Shown piece after piece: positions 33,428-41,552 of a stretch of 64,000 bases of DNA. The position numbers and the translations under genes were made by a program. Source of the DNA: Oceanihabitans iliipiscarium. GTDB lineage: Bacteria > Bacteroidota > Bacteroidia > Flavobacteriales > Flavobacteriaceae. The first letter of the stretch is position 1, and each line of letters starts with the position of its first letter. Below the pieces are notes generated by a model. The model was not told the DNA's origin. It did no database searches and worked only from the letters and a program-made list of their open reading frames with translations. The stretch is from positions 1-64,000 of the forward strand of contig NZ_JBHUOV010000015.1 in NCBI RefSeq assembly GCF_042686125.1, in the 5' to 3' direction.

Positions 33428-33431
33428 AACA

Positions 33432-34046
33432 ATGAAAAACTTAAAATTAATGATGTTATTATTTGGGTTGTGCACAATAATAACTACCCAAACGACTTTT
33501 GCTCAAGATGATTCTAAATCTGCAGCAGAAAAAACAGAACTTAAGAGGCAGATGAATAATGAAGCAGGTGAAGTTGCAAATACGATGCTTCAAGAGTTAA
33601 AGGTTTTAAGAAAGAAGCATGAAGATGCAACTCCTGAGCAACGAGTTGCAATCAATGAAGAAATTGAAGCGATAAAAGCGGCTTATGATAAGGAAATAAA
33701 AGGCGTGCATGGCGATAATGCTGACATGGCAGAGATTCAAGCTGAGAAAATAAGAAATGAAGCTGTTGCTAATGAATTAGCTGCTGAAGCTGTGCTTAAT
33801 GATAAAAAGTATAGCTTAGAAGATAAAGAAGAATTTATTGGTGAAGCAAAAGCACGACTTGCTGTAGTAAAGAAAAGAGTACTAGAAGCAGAAGCAAACG
33901 GAGAAATTACAGATGTTGAAGCAAAGCAAAGAAAAATTAAAATTTCTGCAATTGAAGAAAAACTAGCGCAACATGCAGTTTCTGTTAGTAATGCTAAAGT
34001 GAAAATTGCTCAACGTGTACAAGAATTAAATGCTCTTCAGCAATAG
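33432..34046 (+). CDS. Exported coiled-coil protein of unknown function
   Basis: A 204-residue protein with a signal peptide ending TTFAQ. The mature part is helical and charged with heptads (LQELKVLRKKHEDATPEQRVAI, AKARLAVVKKRVLEAEA, KVKIAQRVQELNALQ), so a long periplasmic coiled coil is likely. No cysteine or catalytic motif. It is the second gene of a two-gene operon with the small acidic lipoprotein; a terminator follows. Confidence 0.75.
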   Translation: MKNLKLMMLLFGLCTIITTQTTFAQDDSKSAAEKTELKRQMNNEAGEVANTMLQELKVLRKKHEDATPEQRVAINEEIEAIKAAYDKEIKGVHGDNADMAEIQAEKIRNEAVANELAAEAVLNDKKYSLEDKEEFIGEAKARLAVVKKRVLEAEANGEITDVEAKQRKIKISAIEEKLAQHAVSVSNAKVKIAQRVQELNALQQ

Positions 34047-34071
34047 AATAAATAATTATAGTTTTGACTAT

Positions 34072-34103
34072 AAAAGGTGTTGCGTTTCGTAGCACCTTTT
34101 TTT
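34072..34103. terminator. Terminator between coiled-coil operon and recG
   Basis: AAAAGGTGTT/AGCACCTTTT stem (one G-U pair, 34072-34081 with 34091-34100) plus T-run; it can serve the + operon and partly recG. Confidence 0.8.
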
Positions 34104-34120
34104 AGTTGTCGTTGTTAGCT

Positions 34121-36223
34121 TTAGCTAATATAATTCCAAATATTTTTGTACTTACTCATTTGTCTATAGGTGTGTAAAACGCTTTTGTTTTCTAAAGCGG
34201 CCAAAGTTGGGTCGGCTTTTAATAGTTGTTTCGCATGATGGCGAGCAAGTTGTAGGATATCATTATCTTTTATAATATCTGCAATTTTAAGATTTAAAAC
34301 ACCACTTTGCTGCGTGCCCATAATATCTCCAGGACCACGTAAACGTAAGTCAACCTCAGCAATTTCAAAGCCATCGCTAGTTCTTACCATGGTTTCTAAT
34401 CGTGTTCTACTATCGTTTGAAAGCTTGTGGCTCGTCATAAGAATACAATAACTTTGTTCAGCACCACGACCTACACGACCTCTTAGTTGGTGCAGCTGCG
34501 ATAAGCCAAAGCGCTCTGCGCTTTCAATAATCATTACAGATGCATTTGGGACGTTAACACCAACTTCAATGACTGTGGTTGCTACCATAATTTGAGTTTC
34601 TCCTTTAATAAAACGTTGCATTTCAAAATCTTTATCTGCTGCTTTCATTTTGCCATGCACAATAGAGATTTGGTATTCTGGTTTAGGAAAGTCACGTTCA
34701 ATACTAGCGTAACCATCCATTAAATCTTTATAATCCATTTTTTCACTTTCCTGAATTAAAGGATAAACGATGTAAATTTGCCTTCCTTTAGAAATTTCAT
34801 CACGTATAAATCTAAAGACTTTTAATCGATTACTGTCGTATCGATGTACCGTTTTAATGGTCTTTCTTCCAGCAGGTAATTCGTCTATTATAGAGATATC
34901 TAAATCCCCATAAACAGACATTGCTAAGGTCCTTGGAATTGGAGTTGCCGTCATGACTAAAATGTGTGGAGGAGAGGTGTTTTTTTTCCATAACTTACTA
35001 CGTTGAGCAACTCCAAATCTATGTTGCTCATCAATAATTGCAAGCCCTAAATTTTTGAATTTTACCTTATCTTCAAGTAGCGCATGTGTGCCAATTAGGA
35101 TCTGTAATTCTCCGTTTTCTAAAGTTTTATGAATCTCTCTTCTTTCTGAAGTATTACTTGAGCCGGTTAATAGTTTTATGCTGATTTTCAATTCTTTACA
35201 TAGTTCATATAATCCATTATAGTGTTGGACTGACAAAATTTCAGTCGGAGCCATTAAACAGGCTTGAAAACCGTTGTCAAGCGCTATTAACATTGACATT
35301 AAGGCAACTATAGTTTTTCCTGAGCCTACATCGCCTTGTAAAAGACGATTCATCTGTGCATTGCTTCCTAAATCGTGACGAATTTCTTTTAGAACACGTT
35401 TTTGAGCATTGGTTAATTTGAAGGGTAAATGCTCTTTGAAAAATGAATTAAAATAATTTCCAACGATTAAAAACGGAAAGCCTTTTATTTTAGATTTATG
35501 GATTAAATTTTTTAAAATAAGTTGCAGTTGAATGTAAAATAATTCTTCAAATTTAAGACGGAATTGAGCCTTAGAAAGGAGCTCTTGATGTTTTGGAAAA
35601 TGTATGTTAAAAGTCGCTTCAGATTTTGAGATAAGTTTTAATTCTGAACGTAAATATTCTGGAAGTGTTTCTGTGAATTTTCCTTTAGTTTCTATAAAGA
35701 GTTGTTGCATGATTTTTGTCATCACGCGATTGGTAATGCCTTTGTTAGTTAGCTTTTCTGTAGAAGGGTATATCGCTTGCATGGCTGAGCGTAAATGTTG
35801 CTCATGCTCTTCTTTTAATTCAATTTCAGGATGCGCCATGCTAAATTTCCCGTTGTACCAATTTGTTTTTCCGAAAATCACATATGGTGTGTTGAGTTTT
35901 AGACTTTCTCTAATCCATTTTTGGCCACGAAACCAAACAAGTTCCATAGTGCCTGTTTCGTCTTGAAAACTTGCTACTAAGCGTTTTCCGCGTTTCTGCG
36001 CTATTTCTTCAAACTTTATGAGTTTTCCAATAACTTGTATATCGACATTGTTGCGCTGTAGTTGGTTTATTTTATAGTATTGTGTTCTGTCAATGTATCT
36101 GTTTGGGAATAGATTGACGAGGTCTTGATAGGTGTGAATACCAAGCTCCTTTCGTAATAAATCTGCTCGATTTGGTCCGACGCCTTTTAAATAATCTATA
36201 GGAGTTTGTAAGTTTACACTCAT
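34121..36223 (-). CDS. recG: ATP-dependent DNA helicase RecG
   Basis: A 700-residue superfamily 2 helicase that remodels stalled replication forks and Holliday junctions. The N-terminal wedge/OB domain (LKGVGPNRADLLRKELGI, LFPNRYIDR) is followed by Walker A GDVGSGKT, the DEQH box (IIDEQHRFGVAQ), TATPIPRTL, and motif VI QLRGRVGRGAEQS. The C-terminal region LRLRGPGDIMGTQQSG is diagnostic for RecG. Full length. No clear -7 box upstream. Confidence 0.97.
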   Translation of the reverse strand: MSVNLQTPIDYLKGVGPNRADLLRKELGIHTYQDLVNLFPNRYIDRTQYYKINQLQRNNVDIQVIGKLIKFEEIAQKRGKRLVASFQDETGTMELVWFRGQKWIRESLKLNTPYVIFGKTNWYNGKFSMAHPEIELKEEHEQHLRSAMQAIYPSTEKLTNKGITNRVMTKIMQQLFIETKGKFTETLPEYLRSELKLISKSEATFNIHFPKHQELLSKAQFRLKFEELFYIQLQLILKNLIHKSKIKGFPFLIVGNYFNSFFKEHLPFKLTNAQKRVLKEIRHDLGSNAQMNRLLQGDVGSGKTIVALMSMLIALDNGFQACLMAPTEILSVQHYNGLYELCKELKISIKLLTGSSNTSERREIHKTLENGELQILIGTHALLEDKVKFKNLGLAIIDEQHRFGVAQRSKLWKKNTSPPHILVMTATPIPRTLAMSVYGDLDISIIDELPAGRKTIKTVHRYDSNRLKVFRFIRDEISKGRQIYIVYPLIQESEKMDYKDLMDGYASIERDFPKPEYQISIVHGKMKAADKDFEMQRFIKGETQIMVATTVIEVGVNVPNASVMIIESAERFGLSQLHQLRGRVGRGAEQSYCILMTSHKLSNDSRTRLETMVRTSDGFEIAEVDLRLRGPGDIMGTQQSGVLNLKIADIIKDNDILQLARHHAKQLLKADPTLAALENKSVLHTYRQMSKYKNIWNYIS

Positions 36224-36313
36224 AAAAGCGAATTTATCAATTTTTGGGCTTTATTAATACTACTGAATTCCATTTTCTTAAAAACTTTATTTCTAAACAT
36301 TATATTTTAAGAG

Positions 36314-36321
36314 TATATTTG
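36314..36321 (+). promoter_or_regulatory. -7 promoter element TATATTTG of the PNGase F gene
   Basis: A full TAnnTTTG match 22 bases upstream of ATG 36343. It supports that start and excludes the longer upstream reading frame. Confidence 0.7.
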
Positions 36322-36342
36322 GTAAACTTTCACCTAAAAACT

Positions 36343-38043
36343 ATGAAAACCATTTATTTTAAAAAGAGTCTTCCTGGGCTTTTTATTCTTATTAGCGCAT
36401 TATTTATTATTAACTGTAGTAGTGATGACTCTTCTGGAGGTGATTTAACCGATTCTAGTATTGTTGTGACTGGCTCTGTGACTTCGTTTGGAGAAGTTAA
36501 TGTGTTAAGTTTTTCTGCATCACAAAGTATTCAGATTAAAGGAAATGATCTGGTTTCTAATATTTCAGTCTCAGTTTCAAATAATTTTCAAGTCTCTTTA
36601 GATGATAATAATTTCACTAATAATTTAACAATTGATAAAGACGCAGCGAATTCGGCTAATATTTTGCTTTATGTGCGATTTGCTCCTTCAGAGAGTGCTA
36701 TTGGTAATACAAGTGGCTTAGTAACGTTGGAAAGTGATTCTGCAACAGATAAAACAGTGAGTTTAAACGGAGTTGGGTTAAGTATATCGCCAATAATAAA
36801 TGTAAGTAGTACGAGTTTAAATTTTGAAGATACTTTGGTTTCGGAGCAGTCTAGTGCTATTGCATTAGTAATAAATGGAGATAATTTAGTTTCAGATATA
36901 GAAATTAATGCGAGTGAAGGGTTTGAGATTTCATTTGATGATAGTGTTTATAGTGCCATGCTGCAAATTCCATCAGGATCTGCAAATAATGACACTACTG
37001 TATTTGTAAGGTTTTCTCCTACAACGCCAGGTGATGCTTCTGGAATGTTAACATTAACTAATGATGATGCAGATAATGTTGAGGTTGTCTTAACTGGACT
37101 TGGCTTAGCAGTTGTACATAATTATACCACATTTAATGACCAAGCTTTAGGCTTTGGTGGAGGTTTTAGTCAATCTGCGACTCAGGTATTTAATTTGCAT
37201 CCAGATTTAAGCAATATCGCTCAGATTAAGATGTATTTACAAATTGATTGTCCAAGTACTGGATGTGATGATTGGGATCGGTTTGCAAATATTAAAGTTA
37301 AGGATCCGAGTACTGGTAATTGGTTTGAAATAGGTAGATATATAACACCTTATTGGGTTGGAACACAGCAGTTAGAGCGTGGTTTAGAGTTTGATGTTAC
37401 AGATTTCAAAGCTTTACTTGTTGGTGCAACTGAATTAAGAATATATATTGAAAATTGGACGGCAAAAGCCGATTTAATCACTCTAGATTTTGATTATATT
37501 GAAGGTGTGCCAGACTATCCTTATTATGCTGTTTCTGAGGTGCTGGGTTATCATGTTAATTCTATTGATGGCGTGCCTTATGGTGTAAGTCATAGTTTTG
37601 ATTTAGATAAATCTGTTGAAATTCCTGCTAATTCTGAAAGTACGCACTTGAGAACTATTATCTCTGGTTGGGGGCATGCTACGCCTAATGATGCTGACGG
37701 AAGAGGTTGTGCTGAGTGGTGTTATAGAACGCATGATGTGTTGATTAATGGTTCAAATATGTTTCAGCATGATTTAGGTCCGCTTGGTTGTGCAGCTAAT
37801 CCTATTAGTGATCAAGATCCAGGAAATTGGCAACCTAATAGGGCTGGTTGGTGTCCAGGAATGGCTGTGCCAACTCGAATAGATGATTTTAGTACGTCTA
37901 TGGCTGGAAGTACGTTTAATTTTGAATATGATTATGAAGATTGGACTAATAATGGAGCTAATGGAGATGCGTATTATGCGACTTCTACTTATGTGGTAGT
38001 TAAAAGTAATACAGTCATTTCAGCGCCTATTGTAACAGATTAA
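36343..38043 (+). CDS. Surface lipoprotein PNGase F (peptide-N-glycosidase F-like)
   Basis: A 566-residue lipoprotein; the lipobox cysteine is C25 (FIINCSSDDSS), and the acidic residues right after it resemble the surface-export signal of Bacteroidota lipoproteins. Two choice-of-anchor D-like beta-sandwich modules lie at about 38-145 and 150-255. Residues 258-566 match the two jellyroll domains of PNGase F along their whole length (WFEIGRYITPYWVGTQQL, SIDGVPYG, GRGCAEWCYRTHD, WCPGMAVPTRID). The catalytic residues Asp60, Glu118 and Glu206 of the Elizabethkingia enzyme correspond to Asp312, Glu370 and Glu458. It should release N-glycans from glycoproteins, turning Asn to Asp. The Elizabethkingia enzyme is secreted without lipid anchor or added modules. 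Confidence 0.93.
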   Translation: MKTIYFKKSLPGLFILISALFIINCSSDDSSGGDLTDSSIVVTGSVTSFGEVNVLSFSASQSIQIKGNDLVSNISVSVSNNFQVSLDDNNFTNNLTIDKDAANSANILLYVRFAPSESAIGNTSGLVTLESDSATDKTVSLNGVGLSISPIINVSSTSLNFEDTLVSEQSSAIALVINGDNLVSDIEINASEGFEISFDDSVYSAMLQIPSGSANNDTTVFVRFSPTTPGDASGMLTLTNDDADNVEVVLTGLGLAVVHNYTTFNDQALGFGGGFSQSATQVFNLHPDLSNIAQIKMYLQIDCPSTGCDDWDRFANIKVKDPSTGNWFEIGRYITPYWVGTQQLERGLEFDVTDFKALLVGATELRIYIENWTAKADLITLDFDYIEGVPDYPYYAVSEVLGYHVNSIDGVPYGVSHSFDLDKSVEIPANSESTHLRTIISGWGHATPNDADGRGCAEWCYRTHDVLINGSNMFQHDLGPLGCAANPISDQDPGNWQPNRAGWCPGMAVPTRIDDFSTSMAGSTFNFEYDYEDWTNNGANGDAYYATSTYVVVKSNTVISAPIVTD

Positions 38044-38063
38044 CTGCTAGAATTATAATTTGT

Positions 38064-38093
38064 AAGCACGTTAAATTTTTAGCGTGCTTTTGT
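38064..38093 (+). terminator. Terminator of the PNGase F gene
   Basis: AAGCACGTTA/TAGCGTGCTT stem with one G-U pair (38064-38090), followed by TTTG and a T-rich stretch. Confidence 0.7.
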
Positions 38094-38124
38094 ATTTTGG
38101 TACTATCGTTGTTGTAAAATAGAT

Positions 38125-40110
38125 ATGAAACACTTTTTTGTAATATTATTTATACTGTCTAGTGCTGTTTCTGTAGCGCAACAAACCAAGTATGTGGATT
38201 TTAAAAAAATTGAAGCGGAACTGTTTTTTAATAAGATTCAAGTCGATAGTACGCTTTTTAATGCTTTTGAAATAGAATTTGATATTTTAAAAAGAGTAGA
38301 TTCGGTTTTTCTGGATGCGATAAATATGAGGTTTGAAAATATTTCGCTTAATGGAAAACCAGTGAAGTTTAATAATGATGGTAAGAAGCTTATCATTTAT
38401 GACAAGTTTAAACCTTCAAAAAACAACAGGCTTAGTTTTATCTTTTTTGCTTCTCCTAAACAAGCGATGTACTTTATTGGATGGAATAATGAAGCTAGAA
38501 ATCAAATTTGGACACAAGGTCAAGGGAAATATACAAGTCATTGGTTGCCTAGTTTAGATGACATGAATGATAAGATAGAGTTTGATTTAACTTTTTCTGT
38601 TCCGAGAGGTTATGAGGTGATTTCTAATGGAAAATTAATTTCAAAATCTAAAAGTTCTAATTATGATTTATGGAAATATGACATGCAACAACCTATGTCA
38701 AGCTATTTAGTAGCTTTGGTTATTGGAAAGTATAATAAAGTCATTAAAATTTCACAGAGTGGAATTCCTTTAGAGATGTATTATTATCCTGAAGACTCTC
38801 TTAAAGTTGAACCAACCTACCGTTATACAAAGCAAATGTTTGATTTTCTTGAAAAAGAAATTGGTGTTGCTTATCCTTGGCAGAATTACAAACAAGTCCC
38901 TGTTCATGATTTTCTATATGCTGGAATGGAAAATACGAGCTGTACAATTTTTTCTGATGCATTTATGATTGATGATATTGCTTTTGTTGATAAAAATTAT
39001 GTCAATGTCAATGCTCATGAATTAGCGCATCAGTGGTTTGGTGATTTGGTTACAGAAACATCTGGAACGCATCATTGGTTGCAAGAAGGCTTTGCGACTT
39101 ATTATGCTTTATTAGCAGAAAGGGATGTTTTTGGAGATAATTATTTTTATTGGAGGCTTTTAGAGTATGCTGAAGAATTGGCTAATCAGGATCGAGTTGG
39201 TCAAAGTACAGCATTATTGGATCCTAAAGCGAGCAGCACTACGTTTTATAAAAAAGGAGCATTGGTTTTGTATATGCTAAGGGAGAAAGTGGGTGATTCC
39301 GTGTTTAGATTGGCTGTAAGGAGTTATTTAAATAAACATGCATTTAAAAATGTAGAAACATTAGATTTTATTAAGGAAGTTGAGCGATTCAGCGAACAGG
39401 ATTTAAGTGCTTTTGTAGATAAATGGTTGAAAGATAAAGCCTTTTATTACGAGGATATTGAGTTGTCTTTGCAAAAACAATCGCCATTTATTTCAGAATA
39501 CCTTATGGTGGATTGTGAAGCGCCAAATTCTAAGTGTGATTACTATTTGAATTCTTGGGTTTCAGATGAAGCTAAAAGAAAGATTATCTCACAAGTCCCA
39601 GAACGCGTTACTTCCGAGGTCTTTAAAAACAGTGTAAAAGTCAGACAGGCTATTGCTCAAAACGTCACAAAAATTCCAATAGAATTAAAAGAGAGTTATG
39701 AGACGCTTTTGGAAGATAAATCATATATTACTGTAGAGTCTGCATTATATAATCTGTGGGCTAATTTTCCTGAAGATAGAGTTAAGTATTTGAATAAAAC
39801 TAAAGATATAATTGGACTTAGTAATAAAAATGTTAGACTTTTATGGTTGGCGTTATCTGTTAGTACGCCTGATTATGGTAAACAAGAACATTTAAGTGAA
39901 TTGATTCAATATGCTTCGCCTGTATATAATTTTGAAATAAGAATGCAAGCTTTTAGCTTTTTAGAAATGCTTAATGTTATTACTAAAGATGTTATAAAGT
40001 ACTATGAAGATGCCGAAACACACCATAATTGGCGGCTAAAAAAGTTTGCTAAAGCTTTTCGTGAAAAGTACAAAGATCATGCGGATTATAAAAAACTTAA
40101 AACACATTAA
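38125..40110 (+). CDS. M1 family metallopeptidase (aminopeptidase N-like), exported
   Basis: A 661-residue exported zinc aminopeptidase. The signal peptide ends VSVAQ. The substrate-binding motif is AGMEN (266-270, variant of GAMEN), the zinc site is HELAH (298-302) with Glu321 in LQEGFATYY, and the C-terminal part is a helical ARM-like region. It removes N-terminal residues from peptides, probably in the periplasm. Its stop and the start of the patatin gene share one base (TAATG), so the two are coupled. It follows the PNGase F gene by 81 bases, past a terminator. Confidence 0.93.
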   Translation: MKHFFVILFILSSAVSVAQQTKYVDFKKIEAELFFNKIQVDSTLFNAFEIEFDILKRVDSVFLDAINMRFENISLNGKPVKFNNDGKKLIIYDKFKPSKNNRLSFIFFASPKQAMYFIGWNNEARNQIWTQGQGKYTSHWLPSLDDMNDKIEFDLTFSVPRGYEVISNGKLISKSKSSNYDLWKYDMQQPMSSYLVALVIGKYNKVIKISQSGIPLEMYYYPEDSLKVEPTYRYTKQMFDFLEKEIGVAYPWQNYKQVPVHDFLYAGMENTSCTIFSDAFMIDDIAFVDKNYVNVNAHELAHQWFGDLVTETSGTHHWLQEGFATYYALLAERDVFGDNYFYWRLLEYAEELANQDRVGQSTALLDPKASSTTFYKKGALVLYMLREKVGDSVFRLAVRSYLNKHAFKNVETLDFIKEVERFSEQDLSAFVDKWLKDKAFYYEDIELSLQKQSPFISEYLMVDCEAPNSKCDYYLNSWVSDEAKRKIISQVPERVTSEVFKNSVKVRQAIAQNVTKIPIELKESYETLLEDKSYITVESALYNLWANFPEDRVKYLNKTKDIIGLSNKNVRLLWLALSVSTPDYGKQEHLSELIQYASPVYNFEIRMQAFSFLEMLNVITKDVIKYYEDAETHHNWRLKKFAKAFREKYKDHADYKKLKTH

Positions 40111-41027
40111 TGCGAGCATTAGTTATATCAGGAGGAGGAAGTAAAGGGGCTTTTGCGGGAGGTGTTGCTCAGTATTTAATTGAGCAAGAAAAAAGAGCGT
40201 ACGATATGTTTTTAGGGACTTCCACGGGAAGTTTGTTGGTGTCTCATTTGGCGGTAAATAATATAGGGAAACTGTATGACATCTTCACGAATGTGAATCA
40301 GAGTGATATTTTTAGTGTTAACCCTTTTGTGCAACGAAAAAAGGGAGATAGGGAATATGTCTCTATTAATTTTATAAACTCTTTGTGGCAATTCATTAAA
40401 ATGAAAAGAACATTTGGTGAAAGTAAAAATTTGCGTAGGCATATTAAAAGAAATTTCACTAAAGAGGAATTTGAAGCTATTTTAAATCTTGAAAAAGATG
40501 TGATTGTTACAGTTTCTAATTTGTCAAAAAATAGAGTAGAGTACAAGTCTATCAAAGACTTCTCTTATGAAGAGTTTTGTAATTGGATTTGGATTTCCTG
40601 TAATTACATTCCGTTTATGTCTTTGACAAAAGTCGATGGTTTTGAATATGCAGATGGTGCTTTAGGTTGTGTAATTCCTATACGTGAAGCTGTTTTGCGA
40701 GGCGCTACCGAAATTGATGCAATTGTTTTAGAGAGTGAAAACCTAGAGTATAATAAAGTGCTAGGTAAAAATCCATTTTCATTAATGCTGAACTTGTTTA
40801 GTCATCTTTTAGATCAAGTCGAAAAAAGTGATATTGCAATTGGTAAATTAGCAGCTAAGCATAAAAATGTTAAGCTAAATATTTATTATACGCCAACAAA
40901 GCTTACTGAGAATTCATTGATTTTTAGCAAGCGTTTAATGGAAAAATGGTGGTTAGAGGGGTTTCTGCATGCGCAAGCTAAACATGATGATAATTTTCCA
41001 ATGGGATCGACAGTGAAAGTGAGATGA
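40110..41027 (+). CDS. Patatin-like phospholipase
   Basis: A 305-residue patatin domain protein. The oxyanion glycine loop is GGGSKGAFAGG (8-18), the nucleophile is Ser38 in GTSTG, and the dyad aspartate is D182 in DGALG. There is no signal peptide, so it is cytoplasmic or delivered otherwise. It is expected to cleave acyl chains from phospholipids or related lipids. It overlaps the M1 peptidase gene by one base, and its stop is one base from the stop of the converging gene. Confidence 0.9.
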   Translation: MRALVISGGGSKGAFAGGVAQYLIEQEKRAYDMFLGTSTGSLLVSHLAVNNIGKLYDIFTNVNQSDIFSVNPFVQRKKGDREYVSINFINSLWQFIKMKRTFGESKNLRRHIKRNFTKEEFEAILNLEKDVIVTVSNLSKNRVEYKSIKDFSYEEFCNWIWISCNYIPFMSLTKVDGFEYADGALGCVIPIREAVLRGATEIDAIVLESENLEYNKVLGKNPFSLMLNLFSHLLDQVEKSDIAIGKLAAKHKNVKLNIYYTPTKLTENSLIFSKRLMEKWWLEGFLHAQAKHDDNFPMGSTVKVR

Positions 41028-41028
41028 T

Positions 41029-41547
41029 TTACCACATCTTACTAACTTCCTCTTTTATGAATGATAATCCAGCGTGACTAGGTGGATGACCTTCCATCAT
41101 TTCGCCTAAGATAACCTCTCTGAGTTTGTTTGCTGAATCTGTTTTTTCTGATAAAGTAGCTTTTCGAATTAATTGTATGGTAGCGTTTTTTGAAGCGTTA
41201 ATCACGTTCCAGCATTCGCTAGAAACATATATTTGTTGTGATAAATTATGCTCAAACTCTTGTTCAATATTTTGTATAAGTAATGATTCGTAATCTTCTT
41301 TATTTGAGGAGTTTGGAGTAATTCTTAAAAGTAATTTAGAAGGTGCGATGCGCTCTAAAAATAAAGACATGCGCTCATAGGCTTGAAGGCGAATAGGAAA
41401 TGCTTCTTTTTGTAATTCTTTATGCATTAAAAATGTTCTTCGTTGGTTTTCATTTTCAATATGTTCTCTAAAAAAAAGAAAGGCAATAGCTCCAGTGATT
41501 AAAGCTGGAATAATATACATAAGAAGATTTACTAGTTGTTGTTCCAT
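41029..41547 (-). CDS. Membrane-anchored conserved hypothetical (DUF7935-like)
   Basis: A 172-residue protein starting at ATG 41547 (MEQQLVNLL). One membrane helix (about 6-26, LMYIIPALITGAIAFLFF) is followed by a cytoplasmic helical part (LQAYERMSLFLERIAPSKLLLRI, SQQIYVSSECWNVINASKNATIQLI). I recall similar proteins in Flavobacteriia under a DUF name (possibly DUF7935). The function is unknown. It lies 5 bases after the glutamate synthase-like gene and is probably co-transcribed. Confidence 0.7.
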   Translation of the reverse strand: MEQQLVNLLMYIIPALITGAIAFLFFREHIENENQRRTFLMHKELQKEAFPIRLQAYERMSLFLERIAPSKLLLRITPNSSNKEDYESLLIQNIEQEFEHNLSQQIYVSSECWNVINASKNATIQLIRKATLSEKTDSANKLREVILGEMMEGHPPSHAGLSFIKEEVSKMW

Positions 41548-41552
41548 AGGAA

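Noticed and set aside
33220..33477. Ser/Phe-rich open frame antisense to the small lipoprotein gene
   Set aside because: It mirrors the Glu-codon bias of the real lipoprotein gene, lacks a promoter on that strand and has no family features.
36244..36342. N-terminal extension of the PNGase F gene by 33 residues
   Set aside because: It would bury the lipoprotein signal peptide and overlap the -7 promoter box at 36314-36321.
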